A stretch of 47,705 nucleotides of DNA, from assembly GCA_934307335.1 (NCBI GenBank), contig CAKRCL010000008.1:1-47705 (forward strand), in the 5' to 3' direction. Position 1 is the first letter of the stretch. Each line of letters begins with the position of its first letter. This DNA is from an uncultured Dorea sp. (lineage in GTDB: Bacteria; Bacillota; Clostridia; Lachnospirales; Lachnospiraceae). Position numbers and translations under genes: made by a program. Positions 21,951-31,563 of this stretch are shown here, in pieces. The notes under the pieces were generated by a model. That model saw only the letters and a list, made by a program, of their open reading frames with translations, had not been told where the DNA came from and ran no database searches.

Positions 21951-22382
21951 CTACGGCTCTGCAATATTATACAATACCTTATTCAACATCTTTTCCAGAG
22001 CTTCTATTTCTTTTTTGTTCATTCCAATCGTTAACATCTTATCCAGCTTTCGCCTCTGCATCTCCATATGTCGCTGAATGTCATAAGCCTTCTCGGTCAG
22101 ATAAATGTTTTTACAACGCTTATCCGTATTGCTGGGAACTGAAAGAATATATCCCTTTTCATCTAACCTTTTCAGTAATCCAGTCACAGTCGGATTTCGT
22201 AGATTCAATCCTTTTTCAATATCCCTCTGAGTCACTGCTTCCTTATCACAGTCGAACAGATAATCCAGTACTGCACACTGAGAAGCTGTAATGCCAAGCG
22301 TACGCAGCCGATTATTAAATTCTTTCTCATATACATTGTTAATCTGCTTGAACATAAATCCAATTGTTCTTTTCTTTTGCAT
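21951..22382 (-). CDS. MarR-family regulator
   Basis: A 143-residue winged-helix regulator: dimer helices at both ends, a recognition part around residues 35-95 (TASQCAVLDYLFDC, TQRDIEKGLNLRNPTVTGLLKRLDEKGYI) and the wing SNTDKRCKNIYLT. Such proteins repress efflux or stress genes and let go when a phenolic or oxidising ligand binds. A MATE exporter gene lies on the same strand 70 bp upstream and is a plausible target. No clear operator could be picked out in the gap. Confidence 0.9.
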   Translation of the reverse strand: MQKKRTIGFMFKQINNVYEKEFNNRLRTLGITASQCAVLDYLFDCDKEAVTQRDIEKGLNLRNPTVTGLLKRLDEKGYILSVPSNTDKRCKNIYLTEKAYDIQRHMEMQRRKLDKMLTIGMNKKEIEALEKMLNKVLYNIAEP

Positions 22383-22452
22383 ACGCTACTTCCTTTCCCA
22401 TTCATATTGAAGCATGTCTCTGCATTCTTGAAATCTGCACTCCACTATTTTA

Positions 22453-23814
22453 TTATAATTTTTTTATTTCCCTTAATGCAAGTATAATTGCGACAGTTGC
22501 CGCTGTTCCGTCCGCAATCGGTCCTGCGTACATAACCCCATCAATCCCCATAAAAACCGGAAATATAAGGATCAATGGCAACAAAAACAAGATTTGCCTT
22601 GTCAGTGATACAACTGCCCCCAGTTTTGCTTTTCCAATTGCTGTAAAAAACTGTGAACTTACAGGATGAATACCATTCACAAATGTCATAAACATATATA
22701 TCCTAAAATAGCGCTCTCCAAAATGGAAATATTCTTCGCTTCCATCCCCAAAGATACTGACAATATTTCGAGGAAATATCTGAAAACACACAAAGAAAAT
22801 ACAGCCAACTGTAAGTGCAATCTGCATAGCCCGCTTATACGTCTTTCGCACTCGTTCGTAATTTTGCGCTCCATAATTGAATCCCCAGATTGGCTGACAC
22901 CCCTGTGCAAGACCGATACAGACTGCCATAAATACCATATTGACTTTGGCGATCACTCCAACACATGCCAATGGAATATCTGAACCATACACCGATAAAG
23001 AACCATAATATCTCAATGTATTATTCATCGTAATCTGTACAATCGCAATCGCAATCTGATTGATACATGATGCCATTCCAAGTGATGCAATTCCTTTGAT
23101 ATATATTCCACGCGGTTTCAGCATTTCCAGTGTCAGACTCATCTTTTTAAGTGACACAAAATATATGATCACCATGCCTCCGGAAAACACCTGTCCGATT
23201 ACCGTTGCCCAGGCCGCGCCCTTAATCCCCCAATGGAATCCAAAAATAAATAAAGGATCCAAAATCGTGTTAATGAGTGCCCCTGTCAGCATACAAATCA
23301 TAGAATATGTCGGGCTTCTGTCTGCACGAATCAGATGATTACCTCCTGTTGTCAGAATAAGAAACGGAATTCCAAACGCTGTAATTCCCGTATAATCCTG
23401 TGCATAGGGCAGAACATCTTTTGTCACTCCAAATATATGAAGCAAAGGATTAAGGAAACTTAATATAACCACTGCAATGACAACTCCACAAATCATCAGC
23501 ATCGACAGACCCGTACCTACAAATCTGCAAGCACGTTCCTGTTCCCCGGCTCCCGCTGACAAATTATAATTCGATGCACTTCCGATTCCAAGAAGAAGTG
23601 CCGTTGCAGTACAGATGATAGAGATTGGAAATGCAATATTGGTCGCGGCATTTCCAAGAATCCCTACTCCTTGTCCGATAAAAATCTGATCTACAATATT
23701 ATAAAGCGAACTAACAAGCATACTGATGATTGCCGGAATGGAAAATTTTAGAATCAATCGCTCGATCCGTTCTGCCGCAAGTGGATTATTCCTTACACTT
23801 TCTTCCACATACAT
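22453..23814 (-). CDS. MATE-family multidrug efflux transporter
   Basis: A 453-residue exporter with about 12 membrane helices in two MATE halves (first half begins FSIPAIISMLVSSLYNIVDQIFIGQGVG; second half near ASCINQIAIAIVQITMNN). It is probably a Na+ or H+ antiporter for cationic drugs. It begins 11 nt after the hom stop. GTG at 23808 has the better-spaced GGGGG site, so the true start may be two codons later. A MarR gene follows on the same strand. Confidence 0.9.
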   Translation of the reverse strand: MYVEESVRNNPLAAERIERLILKFSIPAIISMLVSSLYNIVDQIFIGQGVGILGNAATNIAFPISIICTATALLLGIGSASNYNLSAGAGEQERACRFVGTGLSMLMICGVVIAVVILSFLNPLLHIFGVTKDVLPYAQDYTGITAFGIPFLILTTGGNHLIRADRSPTYSMICMLTGALINTILDPLFIFGFHWGIKGAAWATVIGQVFSGGMVIIYFVSLKKMSLTLEMLKPRGIYIKGIASLGMASCINQIAIAIVQITMNNTLRYYGSLSVYGSDIPLACVGVIAKVNMVFMAVCIGLAQGCQPIWGFNYGAQNYERVRKTYKRAMQIALTVGCIFFVCFQIFPRNIVSIFGDGSEEYFHFGERYFRIYMFMTFVNGIHPVSSQFFTAIGKAKLGAVVSLTRQILFLLPLILIFPVFMGIDGVMYAGPIADGTAATVAIILALREIKKL

Positions 23815-23825
23815 GCCCCCATTTT

Positions 23826-25118
23826 CTAATATTCTCTGATCACACTGCTGATCTCACGGATTGTCTCCATGTCCTTCAAATGTTCCAATGAATCCAACAT
23901 CTGATATTCCTTCACTGCTTCAGTTACAATAACCAGCTCAGCTATTCCACCATTTTCGCAGGCTTCTTTCTGCATGACTTTCGTAATGCTGACCTTATGA
24001 ACTCCAAATACCATAGCAATAGATGCCAATACTCCTGGCTTATTATCCACTTGCATACGAAGGAAAAATTTATTTTTCACATTTTTAAAATCTTTAACCG
24101 GCGTCGTCCTATAACAGGTACAACTAATTCTTCCGGTACAATGATATTGGGTATCACGTACCACATCGATCACATCACCTACAACAGCACTTGCAGTTGG
24201 AAATTCTCCCGCACCACGCCCATAGAACATCACATCTCCCACTGCATCTCCATGCACAAATACTGCATTGAAAGAATCTCTTACTGATGCAAGCGGATGA
24301 TTCTGTGAAATCATCATCGGATAGACACCGACTTCAATTCCATCTTCTGTATTATGGGCCACACCAAGCAATTTGATAACATTTCCAAACTCTTTTGCAT
24401 ATGCTATATCTCTTGCCGAAATTTTTGTAATTCCTTCTGTATATACATCCTTGAACACTACTCTGGAATGAAATGCGATGGAGGCCAGAATTGCAGCTTT
24501 ACGCCCGGCATCCAGACCTTCAATATCCGCTGTCGGATCTGCCTCTGCATAACCAAGTTCTGTCGCTTTCTCAAGCGCCTCGTCAAAGTCCATATTATCT
24601 TCGAACATCTTTGTTAAAATATAGTTCGTCGTTCCATTCATGATTCCAATAACTTCATCAATCTCATTAGCTGCCAGACATTGTTTCAATGGGCGAATAA
24701 TCGGAATACCTCCAGCTACAGCTGCCTCAAACAAAAAATCTACTCCGTGTTCTTCTGCTGCATCTAAAAGTTCTTTTCCATGTTCTGCTATCAAATCTTT
24801 ATTAGCTGATACCACATTTTTACCTGCATTTAGCGCATCTAAAATCATAGTTCTTGCCGGCTCAATTCCACCCATCACTTCAATGACAAGCTGAATCTCA
24901 TTGTCATCAATAATATCTCTCCAATTATCCGTAAGAAGAGAAGCGTCTACACCCTCTCGCTTTTTTTCTATGTTGTGCACAAGTATCTTTACAATTTCAA
25001 CATCTGCACCCGCTTTTTTGCAAAATTCATCTTTCTGCTTCTCAATTAATTTATAAACACCACTTCCAACTGTACCAAGTCCTAAAAGCCCGATTTTTAT
25101 CTTGTCTGGTTTGCTCAT
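23826..25118 (-). CDS. hom: homoserine dehydrogenase
   Basis: A 430-residue enzyme that reduces aspartate semialdehyde to homoserine, the branch to threonine and methionine. NAD(P)-binding GLGTVG (13-18), SANK with K107, NGTTNY (161-166), and the catalytic region ADPTADIEGLDAGRKAAIL with K207. A C-terminal ACT domain (about 350-425) suggests threonine feedback. GGAGG precedes ATG 25118. The gap upstream to 25651 holds tRNA-Gly and promoters. Confidence 0.95.
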   Translation of the reverse strand: MSKPDKIKIGLLGLGTVGSGVYKLIEKQKDEFCKKAGADVEIVKILVHNIEKKREGVDASLLTDNWRDIIDDNEIQLVIEVMGGIEPARTMILDALNAGKNVVSANKDLIAEHGKELLDAAEEHGVDFLFEAAVAGGIPIIRPLKQCLAANEIDEVIGIMNGTTNYILTKMFEDNMDFDEALEKATELGYAEADPTADIEGLDAGRKAAILASIAFHSRVVFKDVYTEGITKISARDIAYAKEFGNVIKLLGVAHNTEDGIEVGVYPMMISQNHPLASVRDSFNAVFVHGDAVGDVMFYGRGAGEFPTASAVVGDVIDVVRDTQYHCTGRISCTCYRTTPVKDFKNVKNKFFLRMQVDNKPGVLASIAMVFGVHKVSITKVMQKEACENGGIAELVIVTEAVKEYQMLDSLEHLKDMETIREISSVIREY

Positions 25119-25265
25119 GTCTTCTGTCCTCCACTTTTTACGCCAACATTATTTCTTTCTAACATTCGACTCTCATATCATATCATAATTTTTTATTTTT
25201 CGCATGTTTTTCTATCTGTAATTGCAGAAGATCACAAATGTAATATAAGAATAAATCTGAAATCG

Positions 25266-25297
25266 AAAAAATCTCAATCCGAAGATTGAGATTTTTC
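25266..25297 (-). terminator. terminator after tRNA-Gly
   Basis: A/T-flanked stem, 25266-25279 with 25284-25296 and a 4-nt loop, with a T-run on the minus strand. It lies 3 nt past the tRNA 3' end. Confidence 0.88.
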
Positions 25298-25300
25298 AAG

Positions 25301-25373
25301 AGCGACAGACGGGGTTCGAACCCGCGACCCCGACCTTGGCAAGGTCGTACTCTACCAACTGAGCCACTGTCGC
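25301..25373 (-). tRNA. tRNA-Gly (GCC)
   Basis: A 73-nt cloverleaf on the minus strand: acceptor GCGACAG/CTGTCGC, anticodon stem CGACC/GGTCG with loop TTGCCAA (anticodon GCC), T-arm with GGTTCGAACC, discriminator T. CCA is not encoded. A promoter lies at 25423-25451 and a terminator directly after. Confidence 0.96.
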
Positions 25374-25422
25374 ATTCATTATATCGTTCCGTTTGTTTCG
25401 TGTGTTCCTTGGAACAATACTT

Positions 25423-25451
25423 ACTATACAGGATAACCAGCTTTTTGTCAA
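25423..25451 (-). promoter_or_regulatory. tRNA-Gly promoter
   Basis: Minus-strand -35 TTGACA (25451-25446), 17-bp spacer, -10 TATAGT (25428-25423). A TATAAT nearer the tRNA was set aside because it lies only 4 nt before the mature 5' end. Confidence 0.75.
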
Positions 25452-25581
25452 CAGCTTTTTTTAATTTTTTTCAAAATTTTTGATGCAATATATTTTATTT
25501 CATTTTTTCACACATTTCCCCATATTTTCAAGAATAACACCAGTATGAGTATATGGAAAGTTTTTTATTTTCGCAAACTGG

Positions 25582-25610
25582 TTGTTTTTTATTTTTTTAA
25601 CTGCTATGAT
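25582..25610 (+). promoter_or_regulatory. promoter of the Thr-rich membrane protein gene
   Basis: Plus-strand -35 TTGTTT (25582-25587), 17-bp spacer, -10 TATGAT (25605-25610), 42 bp before the ATG at 25652. Confidence 0.65.
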
Positions 25611-25651
25611 AGACACAACGATGAATAACTCATATTCACAGGAGGTCCATT

Positions 25652-26263
25652 ATGTCAGAGACAATTACAGAAGAAAAAATTACTGTAGAAGATACAGCCA
25701 AAGAGAATATAACTGAAGAGAATACAACTAAAGAAAATACTGCTTCTGAAAAAAACACAGTTACTACAACTACTTCACCGGCAGAACATACAGACACACA
25801 GACTACACAGACCACACAGACTGTTCAACCACAGGCTCCGCAGGCAAAAATCAACTTAGATTCTAAACCAGAGACGGATCCTTTTGATGAAGCCGAAAAA
25901 GAAAGAGACTCTTCCGGATTTTTTGCTCGTTTTTCTGGAAAAATTGCTAATATCCACTCCCGCCGTGAGGCAAAACTTGTACGTGATGAAATCATTCTAT
26001 CTCGTATTCCGGACAAAGATCTTATGGAGTATTTAAAATTAGAACAAAAACGCTTGGATTCTCAACAACATGCCAGAGAAATTCGTGAAAAAAGAATTTG
26101 GATTGCTTTTCAGATGACGATTACTTTAATTGCCGCTGTTCTTATCATCTATTTTTTAAAAGACAGTCCTGCAATCTTGATTAGCATTTTGTATACTGCT
26201 GGTCTTTTAGTTGCTTTTAACATTTGGAATAAAAACAAAAATAATCATACACCAAAAGAATAA
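25652..26263 (+). CDS. hypothetical protein, disordered Thr/Glu-rich N-terminus, two membrane helices
   Basis: A 203-residue protein. Residues 1-75 are low-complexity Thr/Glu/Asn then Gln/Thr repeats and should be disordered. About 90-145 is charged and helical (SRREAKLVRDEIILSRIPDKDLMEYLKLEQKRLDS). Two membrane helices follow at about 150-167 and 171-188, with a short basic tail. No signal peptide, so the disordered part is probably cytoplasmic. GGAGG precedes the ATG. It stands alone on the plus strand, convergent with aspS. Not recognised. Confidence 0.75.
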   Translation: MSETITEEKITVEDTAKENITEENTTKENTASEKNTVTTTTSPAEHTDTQTTQTTQTVQPQAPQAKINLDSKPETDPFDEAEKERDSSGFFARFSGKIANIHSRREAKLVRDEIILSRIPDKDLMEYLKLEQKRLDSQQHAREIREKRIWIAFQMTITLIAAVLIIYFLKDSPAILISILYTAGLLVAFNIWNKNKNNHTPKE

Positions 26264-26306
26264 AAAAACTGGCGCTGATATAATCTGTATCAACGCCAAT
26301 TTTTTA
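26262..26306. terminator. bidirectional terminator
   Basis: Stem 26270-26280 with 26288-26298 (one mismatch), flanked by an A-run on the left and a T-run on the right. It serves both the plus-strand gene ending at 26263 and aspS ending at 26318. Confidence 0.85.
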
Positions 26307-26317
26307 TCATTATTTTT

Positions 26318-28105
26318 TTACTCTTCTACAGAAACTGAAAGTCCCAACTCTTCTAACTGTTTCGTATCGACTCTTGAAGGTGCTTCTGTCATAAGATCTG
26401 ATGCATCTTTAATCTTAGGGAATGCTATCACATCACGAATGCTATCTTGTTTAGCCATAAGCATCACTAAACGATCCAGTCCATATGCAAGTCCTGCATG
26501 TGGTGGTACTCCGTACTTAAATGCTGTCAACAGGAATCCAAACTGCTCCTGAGCCTGCTCTGGTGTAAAACCAAGAACCTCGAACATCTTGCTTTGGATC
26601 TGCGGATTGAAGATTCTGACACTTCCTCCACCAATTTCATTTCCATTCAAAGTAATATCATATGCTTTTGCACGCACTCTTCCCGGATCACTGTCAATAT
26701 ACTGAAGATCTTCCTCCATAGGCATTGTAAATGGATGATGCATTGCCGTAAAACGATTCTGCTCCTCGTTCCACTCAAGAAGTGGAAATTCTGTAATCCA
26801 CATAAACTTATATTCATTCTTATCCAAAAGTTCCATCTGACGAGCAAGTTCCAGACGCAGGGCACCTAACACATCCCATACAACTTTATTCTTATCTGCT
26901 GCAAAGAGAAGCAGATCTCCATTCTCTCCATCCATTGCCTGAATCAGATTCTTCTGTTCTTCTTCTGTCATAAATTTTGCAAAAGATGATTTTACAGTTC
27001 CATCTTCATGAATTGCAATATACGCCAGTCCTTTTGCGCCATAATCCTTTGCATAATCTACCAGCTTATCAATTTTCTTACGAGCCATACCGCCCTGTCC
27101 TTTTGCATTAATACCGCGGACAGTTCCACCATTCTCAATAGCCCCTTTAAATACAACAAATTCACTGTCTTTTACAACTTCTGTTACATTTACAAGTTCC
27201 ATCCCAAATCTTGTATCTGGTTTATCAGAACCATAACGATCCATAGCCTCCTGCCATGTCATTCTTGGAATCGGAAGTGGTACCTCTACACCAAGAACCT
27301 CTTTGAAAATCATTGCAAGGAATCTTTCATTAACATCGATGACATCATCCACATCTACAAAAGAAAGCTCCATATCCATCTGAGTAAACTCCGGCTGGCG
27401 GTCTGCACGTAAGTCCTCATCACGGAAACATTTTGCAATCTGAAAATATCTGTCATATCCAGAACACATCAATAACTGCTTGAATAATTGAGGTGATTGA
27501 GGAAGTGCATAAAACTCTCCCTGATGAACACGGCTAGGTACAAGATAATCTCTTGCTCCTTCCGGTGTACTCTTAATAAGTACCGGAGTTTCAATCTCAA
27601 GAAATCCTTCATCCGCCATAAACTGACGTGCAAGAGTTGCTACTTTGCTTCTCATCATTAAATTACGCTGCATATCCGGTCTTCTAAGATCCAGATATCT
27701 ATACTTCAAGCGAATCTCTTCTTTTGTCTTTGAATCTTCTTCAATCTGGAACGGAGGTGTCTCTGATTCAGAAAGCACACGAAGTTCCTCCGGAATAATC
27801 TCAATCTCTCCAGTTGTAATATTTTCGTTGACTGCACCAGAACGTTTTGCGACTTTTCCTACAACTGCAACAACATATTCAGAACGAAGCTTTGCTGCTT
27901 TCTCGATCAGTGCACCGTCTACACTTCCTTCATCAAATACGACCTGGATAATTCCTGAACGATCTCTTACATCTACGAATACGAGACCTCCTTTGTTACG
28001 ATTTTTCTGTACCCAACCCATGATTGTGACCGTCTCGCCAACATTGGCAGCTGACAGTTCTCCACATCTATGCGTTCTCTTTAAGCCCTGCATTGACTCT
28101 GCCAT
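26318..28105 (-). CDS. aspS: aspartyl-tRNA synthetase
   Basis: A 595-residue class IIb synthetase of the bacterial type: N-terminal OB-fold anticodon-binding domain (about 15-105), class II motif 2 FRDEDLRADRQPEFTQMD, the inserted GAD domain of bacterial enzymes in the middle (about 285-420), and motif 3 GLAYGLDRLVM near 530. It charges tRNA-Asp, or tRNA-Asp and tRNA-Asn if non-discriminating; I cannot tell which. 36 nt after hisS, at the end of a long housekeeping operon. Confidence 0.97.
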   Translation of the reverse strand: MAESMQGLKRTHRCGELSAANVGETVTIMGWVQKNRNKGGLVFVDVRDRSGIIQVVFDEGSVDGALIEKAAKLRSEYVVAVVGKVAKRSGAVNENITTGEIEIIPEELRVLSESETPPFQIEEDSKTKEEIRLKYRYLDLRRPDMQRNLMMRSKVATLARQFMADEGFLEIETPVLIKSTPEGARDYLVPSRVHQGEFYALPQSPQLFKQLLMCSGYDRYFQIAKCFRDEDLRADRQPEFTQMDMELSFVDVDDVIDVNERFLAMIFKEVLGVEVPLPIPRMTWQEAMDRYGSDKPDTRFGMELVNVTEVVKDSEFVVFKGAIENGGTVRGINAKGQGGMARKKIDKLVDYAKDYGAKGLAYIAIHEDGTVKSSFAKFMTEEEQKNLIQAMDGENGDLLLFAADKNKVVWDVLGALRLELARQMELLDKNEYKFMWITEFPLLEWNEEQNRFTAMHHPFTMPMEEDLQYIDSDPGRVRAKAYDITLNGNEIGGGSVRIFNPQIQSKMFEVLGFTPEQAQEQFGFLLTAFKYGVPPHAGLAYGLDRLVMLMAKQDSIRDVIAFPKIKDASDLMTEAPSRVDTKQLEELGLSVSVEE

Positions 28106-28141
28106 TTTATTTATCTCCTTTTTACCTTGTACTTATCTTAT

Positions 28142-29407
28142 CTACAGCTTGTCTACGGAATCTGCATAGCAGTCTATGATTTCCGCATATCCATCTTCTA
28201 CAAGCTGATCTTTCTGGAATTTTTTATTTTTCTTCATATTCACAATTAACACTTGCTTTCCAAATTCACGATCTTTTTTTGCAAGAGCAAGTACCTTAAG
28301 CATTGCTTCTTTTGGAAGTTTCTTTTCCAGAAGATATGCTTTCTTTGTACGTCCACCCGGAACCTGGTATCCATTCTCCAGAAGAAGCATAACGATTCTT
28401 TCAAATCCAATTGAAAAACCACATGCCGGTGTATCTTGACCGGTAAACTTACCAATCATCTTATCATAACGTCCGCCTCCGGCAACCGAACCGCCAAAGT
28501 CATCCATTGTTACTTCAAAAATAGTTCCTGTATAATAAGACTGTCCTCTCACAAGAGTTGGTGTAAACTGAAGTTTAAAATCACATTCTTTTGCTGCCTC
28601 TACGCTTGACATGATCAGTTCCAGTCCCTCTGCTGTCTCGGAACTCAGATAATCACCCAGTTTCTCTTTCAGATAGCGAACACCGGACACATCAGAAGCA
28701 ACTTCATCGAACAATGAAAGATATGTTTCAACATTTTCTTTTGCATACCCCAGCTCTTCTAATTCTGTTGCAACACCTTGCGCACCAATCTTATCCATCT
28801 TATCCAGCACAACAAAAACCTCGTCATAATCCGCCTCTTTAAAACCACTATAAGCAGCCATTGATTTTAGAATGTTACGGTCATTAATGCATACTGTAAA
28901 GTTTTTAAAATCAAGCTTTCCAAGCATAGATGTTGTAGCCAGGATCAGCTCAATCTCTGCAAGATTAGATGCCTCTCCTAAAATATCAATATCACACTGT
29001 ACAAACTGACGAAAACGTCCTTTCTGCGGACGGTCAGCTCTCCATACACTTCCAATCTGAAGTGCCTTGAAAGGAGACGGCAATTCATTCGCATGGTTAG
29101 AATAATATCTTGCAAGAGGAACCGTCAGATCATAACGAAGTCCTCCGTCTACAAGATCATTTTCCTCTTTTGCCTCATCTATCTTCAACTTTTCTCCACG
29201 TTTCAAAATCTTAAAGATCAGTTTTTCATTATCTCCCCCCTGTTTGCTGCACAGGTTCTCAATATGTTCAACGCACGGAGTCTCCATAGACTGGAATCCA
29301 AATGTCTTATAGGTATCTTTAATCAGTGCGATCAAATAATCTCTGATTTCCATCTCTGCCGGCATTACATCTTTCATACCGGTCACTGGTTTCTTCTTTA
29401 ACGCCAT
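28142..29407 (-). CDS. hisS: histidyl-tRNA synthetase
   Basis: A 421-residue class IIa synthetase. YDLTVPLARYYSNH, the motif 2 region FRQFVQCDIDILGEASNLAE, the histidine A-box-like LVRGQSYYTGTIFEV and motif 3 CGFSIGFERIVMLL are present, followed by the anticodon-binding domain. ATG 29407 is preferred over ATG 29413, which is too close to GGAG. The start overlaps the end of hemZ by 10 bp, so translation is coupled. aspS follows, a common clostridial pairing. Confidence 0.96.
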   Translation of the reverse strand: MALKKKPVTGMKDVMPAEMEIRDYLIALIKDTYKTFGFQSMETPCVEHIENLCSKQGGDNEKLIFKILKRGEKLKIDEAKEENDLVDGGLRYDLTVPLARYYSNHANELPSPFKALQIGSVWRADRPQKGRFRQFVQCDIDILGEASNLAEIELILATTSMLGKLDFKNFTVCINDRNILKSMAAYSGFKEADYDEVFVVLDKMDKIGAQGVATELEELGYAKENVETYLSLFDEVASDVSGVRYLKEKLGDYLSSETAEGLELIMSSVEAAKECDFKLQFTPTLVRGQSYYTGTIFEVTMDDFGGSVAGGGRYDKMIGKFTGQDTPACGFSIGFERIVMLLLENGYQVPGGRTKKAYLLEKKLPKEAMLKVLALAKKDREFGKQVLIVNMKKNKKFQKDQLVEDGYAEIIDCYADSVDKL

Positions 29408-30915
29408 AGCCATTCTCCTTTTCGTTCTATCATCTCATCTACCCGGCTAATATAAGCATCAATTGCTTTTACATTCTCCTGCCGGATCAGGCTAGTCTTT
29501 TTCTTCTTTTTACTTTCAGGATTTATCACAGGTTCTTTTAGTACGATCTTTGTCGATGCACCGGCACCTGCTGCAATAATAGATTGCTTTTCCTCCATAA
29601 TTAGTATATTGTATATTCCTGCTTTGTCAACCTTTGCATAGCCTACATTTTCAAAATTTCCTGCAATATTCTTCTGTCGATACAGATAATATGGGAAAAG
29701 TCCCATCTCATGTGCTGCATTTCTGCACATGTCCACCATAATTCCTATATCATCAGAAATCCTTCTTACTTTTTTTCCTTCCCGCTCTTCCTGACCCATT
29801 TTCGCTGCGCGTTTTATTGCAAGCGAATGAACCGTCAGATTATCCGGCCCAAGTAACGCAATCTGTCTTAAAGTGTCTTCCATATCTGCAGGCACCTCTC
29901 CCGGAAGCCCTGCAATAATATCCATATTAATATTATCAAATCCTAGCTCTCTTGCCATCTCAAAAGCTTCATAAACCTGTTTTACCGTATGCTTTCTCCC
30001 AATGATGTCCAGTGTTTTTTGCTGCATGCTCTGCGGATTGATAGAAATTCTGCTAATCCCATGGTCTTTAATTACCTGAAGTTTCTCTCTTGTAATACTA
30101 TCTGGGCGTCCAGCTTCCACTGTAAACTCCAACAGATCATCTGTAACAAAATTATGATCAATGCACGTAAGCAGACGATCCATCTGTCTGGCACTAAGTG
30201 TCGTTGGTGTTCCTCCGCCCATATAAATAGTATCCGTTTTTCTACCTTGTGACATCCGGGCAATTGCCTGAAGTTCTCTTGTTAAAGCATCCAGATACTC
30301 ATCAACCTTATTCTCCCAGTCCCCCAGTGCTCCTGAACTAAATGAACAATAACTACATACCGTCGGACAAAATGGGATTCCTACATATAAGCTATATCCC
30401 TGTTCATAATCCAACTGATCTAAAAGCTTTTTTTCTCGTCCGGCAATCTGCCATGCAAGATGTGCCTTTTCTTCACTTACAAGATTTTCTTTTCTAAACC
30501 ATGGAACAAACGTATCCTCTGTCATACCTTCTTCTAATTTCTTCATTGCAATTTTAGTCGGTCTGACTCCCATGAGCATCCCCCAGGCAAGCTTTTTACC
30601 ACTTTGCTCTGCCAGTTTTTGGTACAATGTTCGATCAATCCATTTCTTCAACACGGATTTTTCTATCATCTTATCAGCCAGGAAGTACTGTGTCTCACCA
30701 CTATCTTTAACTCCAACGCTGACTTTCCACTCGATTTTTAATACATCTTCCTCTTCTTGGTCCATGGTTGAGTTTTTTTGTACAAATTCCACGGTTACAT
30801 AATTAGAGGCTTTTTCGTCCACAGAAGACGAAACCGTCTCCTGTGGATAAAAAGCCTTCACCATATGATATGCATTATATACAAATGTCTCTTGACTGCA
30901 TATAACCCGAATCAT
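29398..30915 (-). CDS. hemZ: HemZ-like radical SAM coproporphyrinogen dehydrogenase
   Basis: A 505-residue radical SAM protein of the HemN/HemZ family. The cluster motif is C183-x3-C187-x2-C190 (PFCPTVCSYCSF), then the family GGGTPTTL motif near 255 and a HemN-like C-terminal part. The N-terminal ~170 residues are the extension typical of HemZ. HemZ is named for oxygen-independent coproporphyrinogen III oxidation, but many Clostridia that carry it lack heme synthesis, so its true substrate may differ. It lies between the MBL hydrolase (2 nt gap) and hisS (overlap). Confidence 0.88.
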   Translation of the reverse strand: MIRVICSQETFVYNAYHMVKAFYPQETVSSSVDEKASNYVTVEFVQKNSTMDQEEEDVLKIEWKVSVGVKDSGETQYFLADKMIEKSVLKKWIDRTLYQKLAEQSGKKLAWGMLMGVRPTKIAMKKLEEGMTEDTFVPWFRKENLVSEEKAHLAWQIAGREKKLLDQLDYEQGYSLYVGIPFCPTVCSYCSFSSGALGDWENKVDEYLDALTRELQAIARMSQGRKTDTIYMGGGTPTTLSARQMDRLLTCIDHNFVTDDLLEFTVEAGRPDSITREKLQVIKDHGISRISINPQSMQQKTLDIIGRKHTVKQVYEAFEMARELGFDNINMDIIAGLPGEVPADMEDTLRQIALLGPDNLTVHSLAIKRAAKMGQEEREGKKVRRISDDIGIMVDMCRNAAHEMGLFPYYLYRQKNIAGNFENVGYAKVDKAGIYNILIMEEKQSIIAAGAGASTKIVLKEPVINPESKKKKKTSLIRQENVKAIDAYISRVDEMIERKGEWLWR

Positions 30916-30917
30916 GC

Positions 30918-31547
30918 TTAACCCTCCTGTACATATGGATTATGGAGTTTTTCATACTCAATCTTAGTTTCACCCATATGTCCCGGATATACAATTGTAT
31001 CATCCGGAAGTGCAAATAAACGTTCTCTCACAGAACGAATAATTCCTTCCTGACTGCTGTTTGGGAAATCTGTACGTCCAACTGAACGCTGAAATAACGT
31101 GTCCCCGCTAAATACCGCATGCTCACTCGGCAAATAATAACAACATCCTCCCATTGTATGCCCCGGTGTATGAATCACTTCAATCTCCTCACCTGCAAGT
31201 TGAAGTTTCTGTCCATCTTTTAATGGCTTTGCACCATCAAAAGAATAACCTTTCGTGTAAGAAGAAGACAGATTTAATTTTGGATCTGTCATAATTGCAA
31301 GATCATCTTCCTCTACATAAACTGGGATATCCCAATTTTCTAAAATAGAATCAATTCCCATAATATGATCGAAATGTCCATGTGTCAAAAGAATTGCAAC
31401 AAGATTCAGTTTTTCTTCCTCAATATAGGCAGTAAATTTTTTAGAATGTCCGCCCGGATCAATTACAACTGTATCCTTTGTCTCTTCATTTATCAAAAGG
31501 TAACAATTTGCCCCCAAAATTCCAAGGGGAAATTTTTCTATCTTCAT
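30918..31547 (-). CDS. MBL-fold metallohydrolase (glyoxalase II-like)
   Basis: A 209-residue metallo-beta-lactamase-fold hydrolase. Metal ligands: THGHFDH (55-61), a later His in HTPGHTMGG, Asp in FSGDTLF and the final His in YPGHMGET. This pattern fits hydroxyacylglutathione hydrolase-like thioesterases, though glutathione is unlikely in this host, so another thioester is probable. I start at ATG 31547, after the rel stop at 31564, with GAGGAAAG upstream. It is a constant neighbour of rel and hemZ in Clostridia. Confidence 0.88.
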   Translation of the reverse strand: MKIEKFPLGILGANCYLLINEETKDTVVIDPGGHSKKFTAYIEEEKLNLVAILLTHGHFDHIMGIDSILENWDIPVYVEEDDLAIMTDPKLNLSSSYTKGYSFDGAKPLKDGQKLQLAGEEIEVIHTPGHTMGGCCYYLPSEHAVFSGDTLFQRSVGRTDFPNSSQEGIIRSVRERLFALPDDTIVYPGHMGETKIEYEKLHNPYVQEG

Positions 31548-31563
31548 CGTTCTTCTTTCCTCC

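Noticed and set aside
25374..25390. TATAAT just before tRNA-Gly as its promoter
   Set aside because: It lies only 4 nt from the mature 5' end, so transcription would start inside the tRNA; the promoter at 25423-25451 fits.
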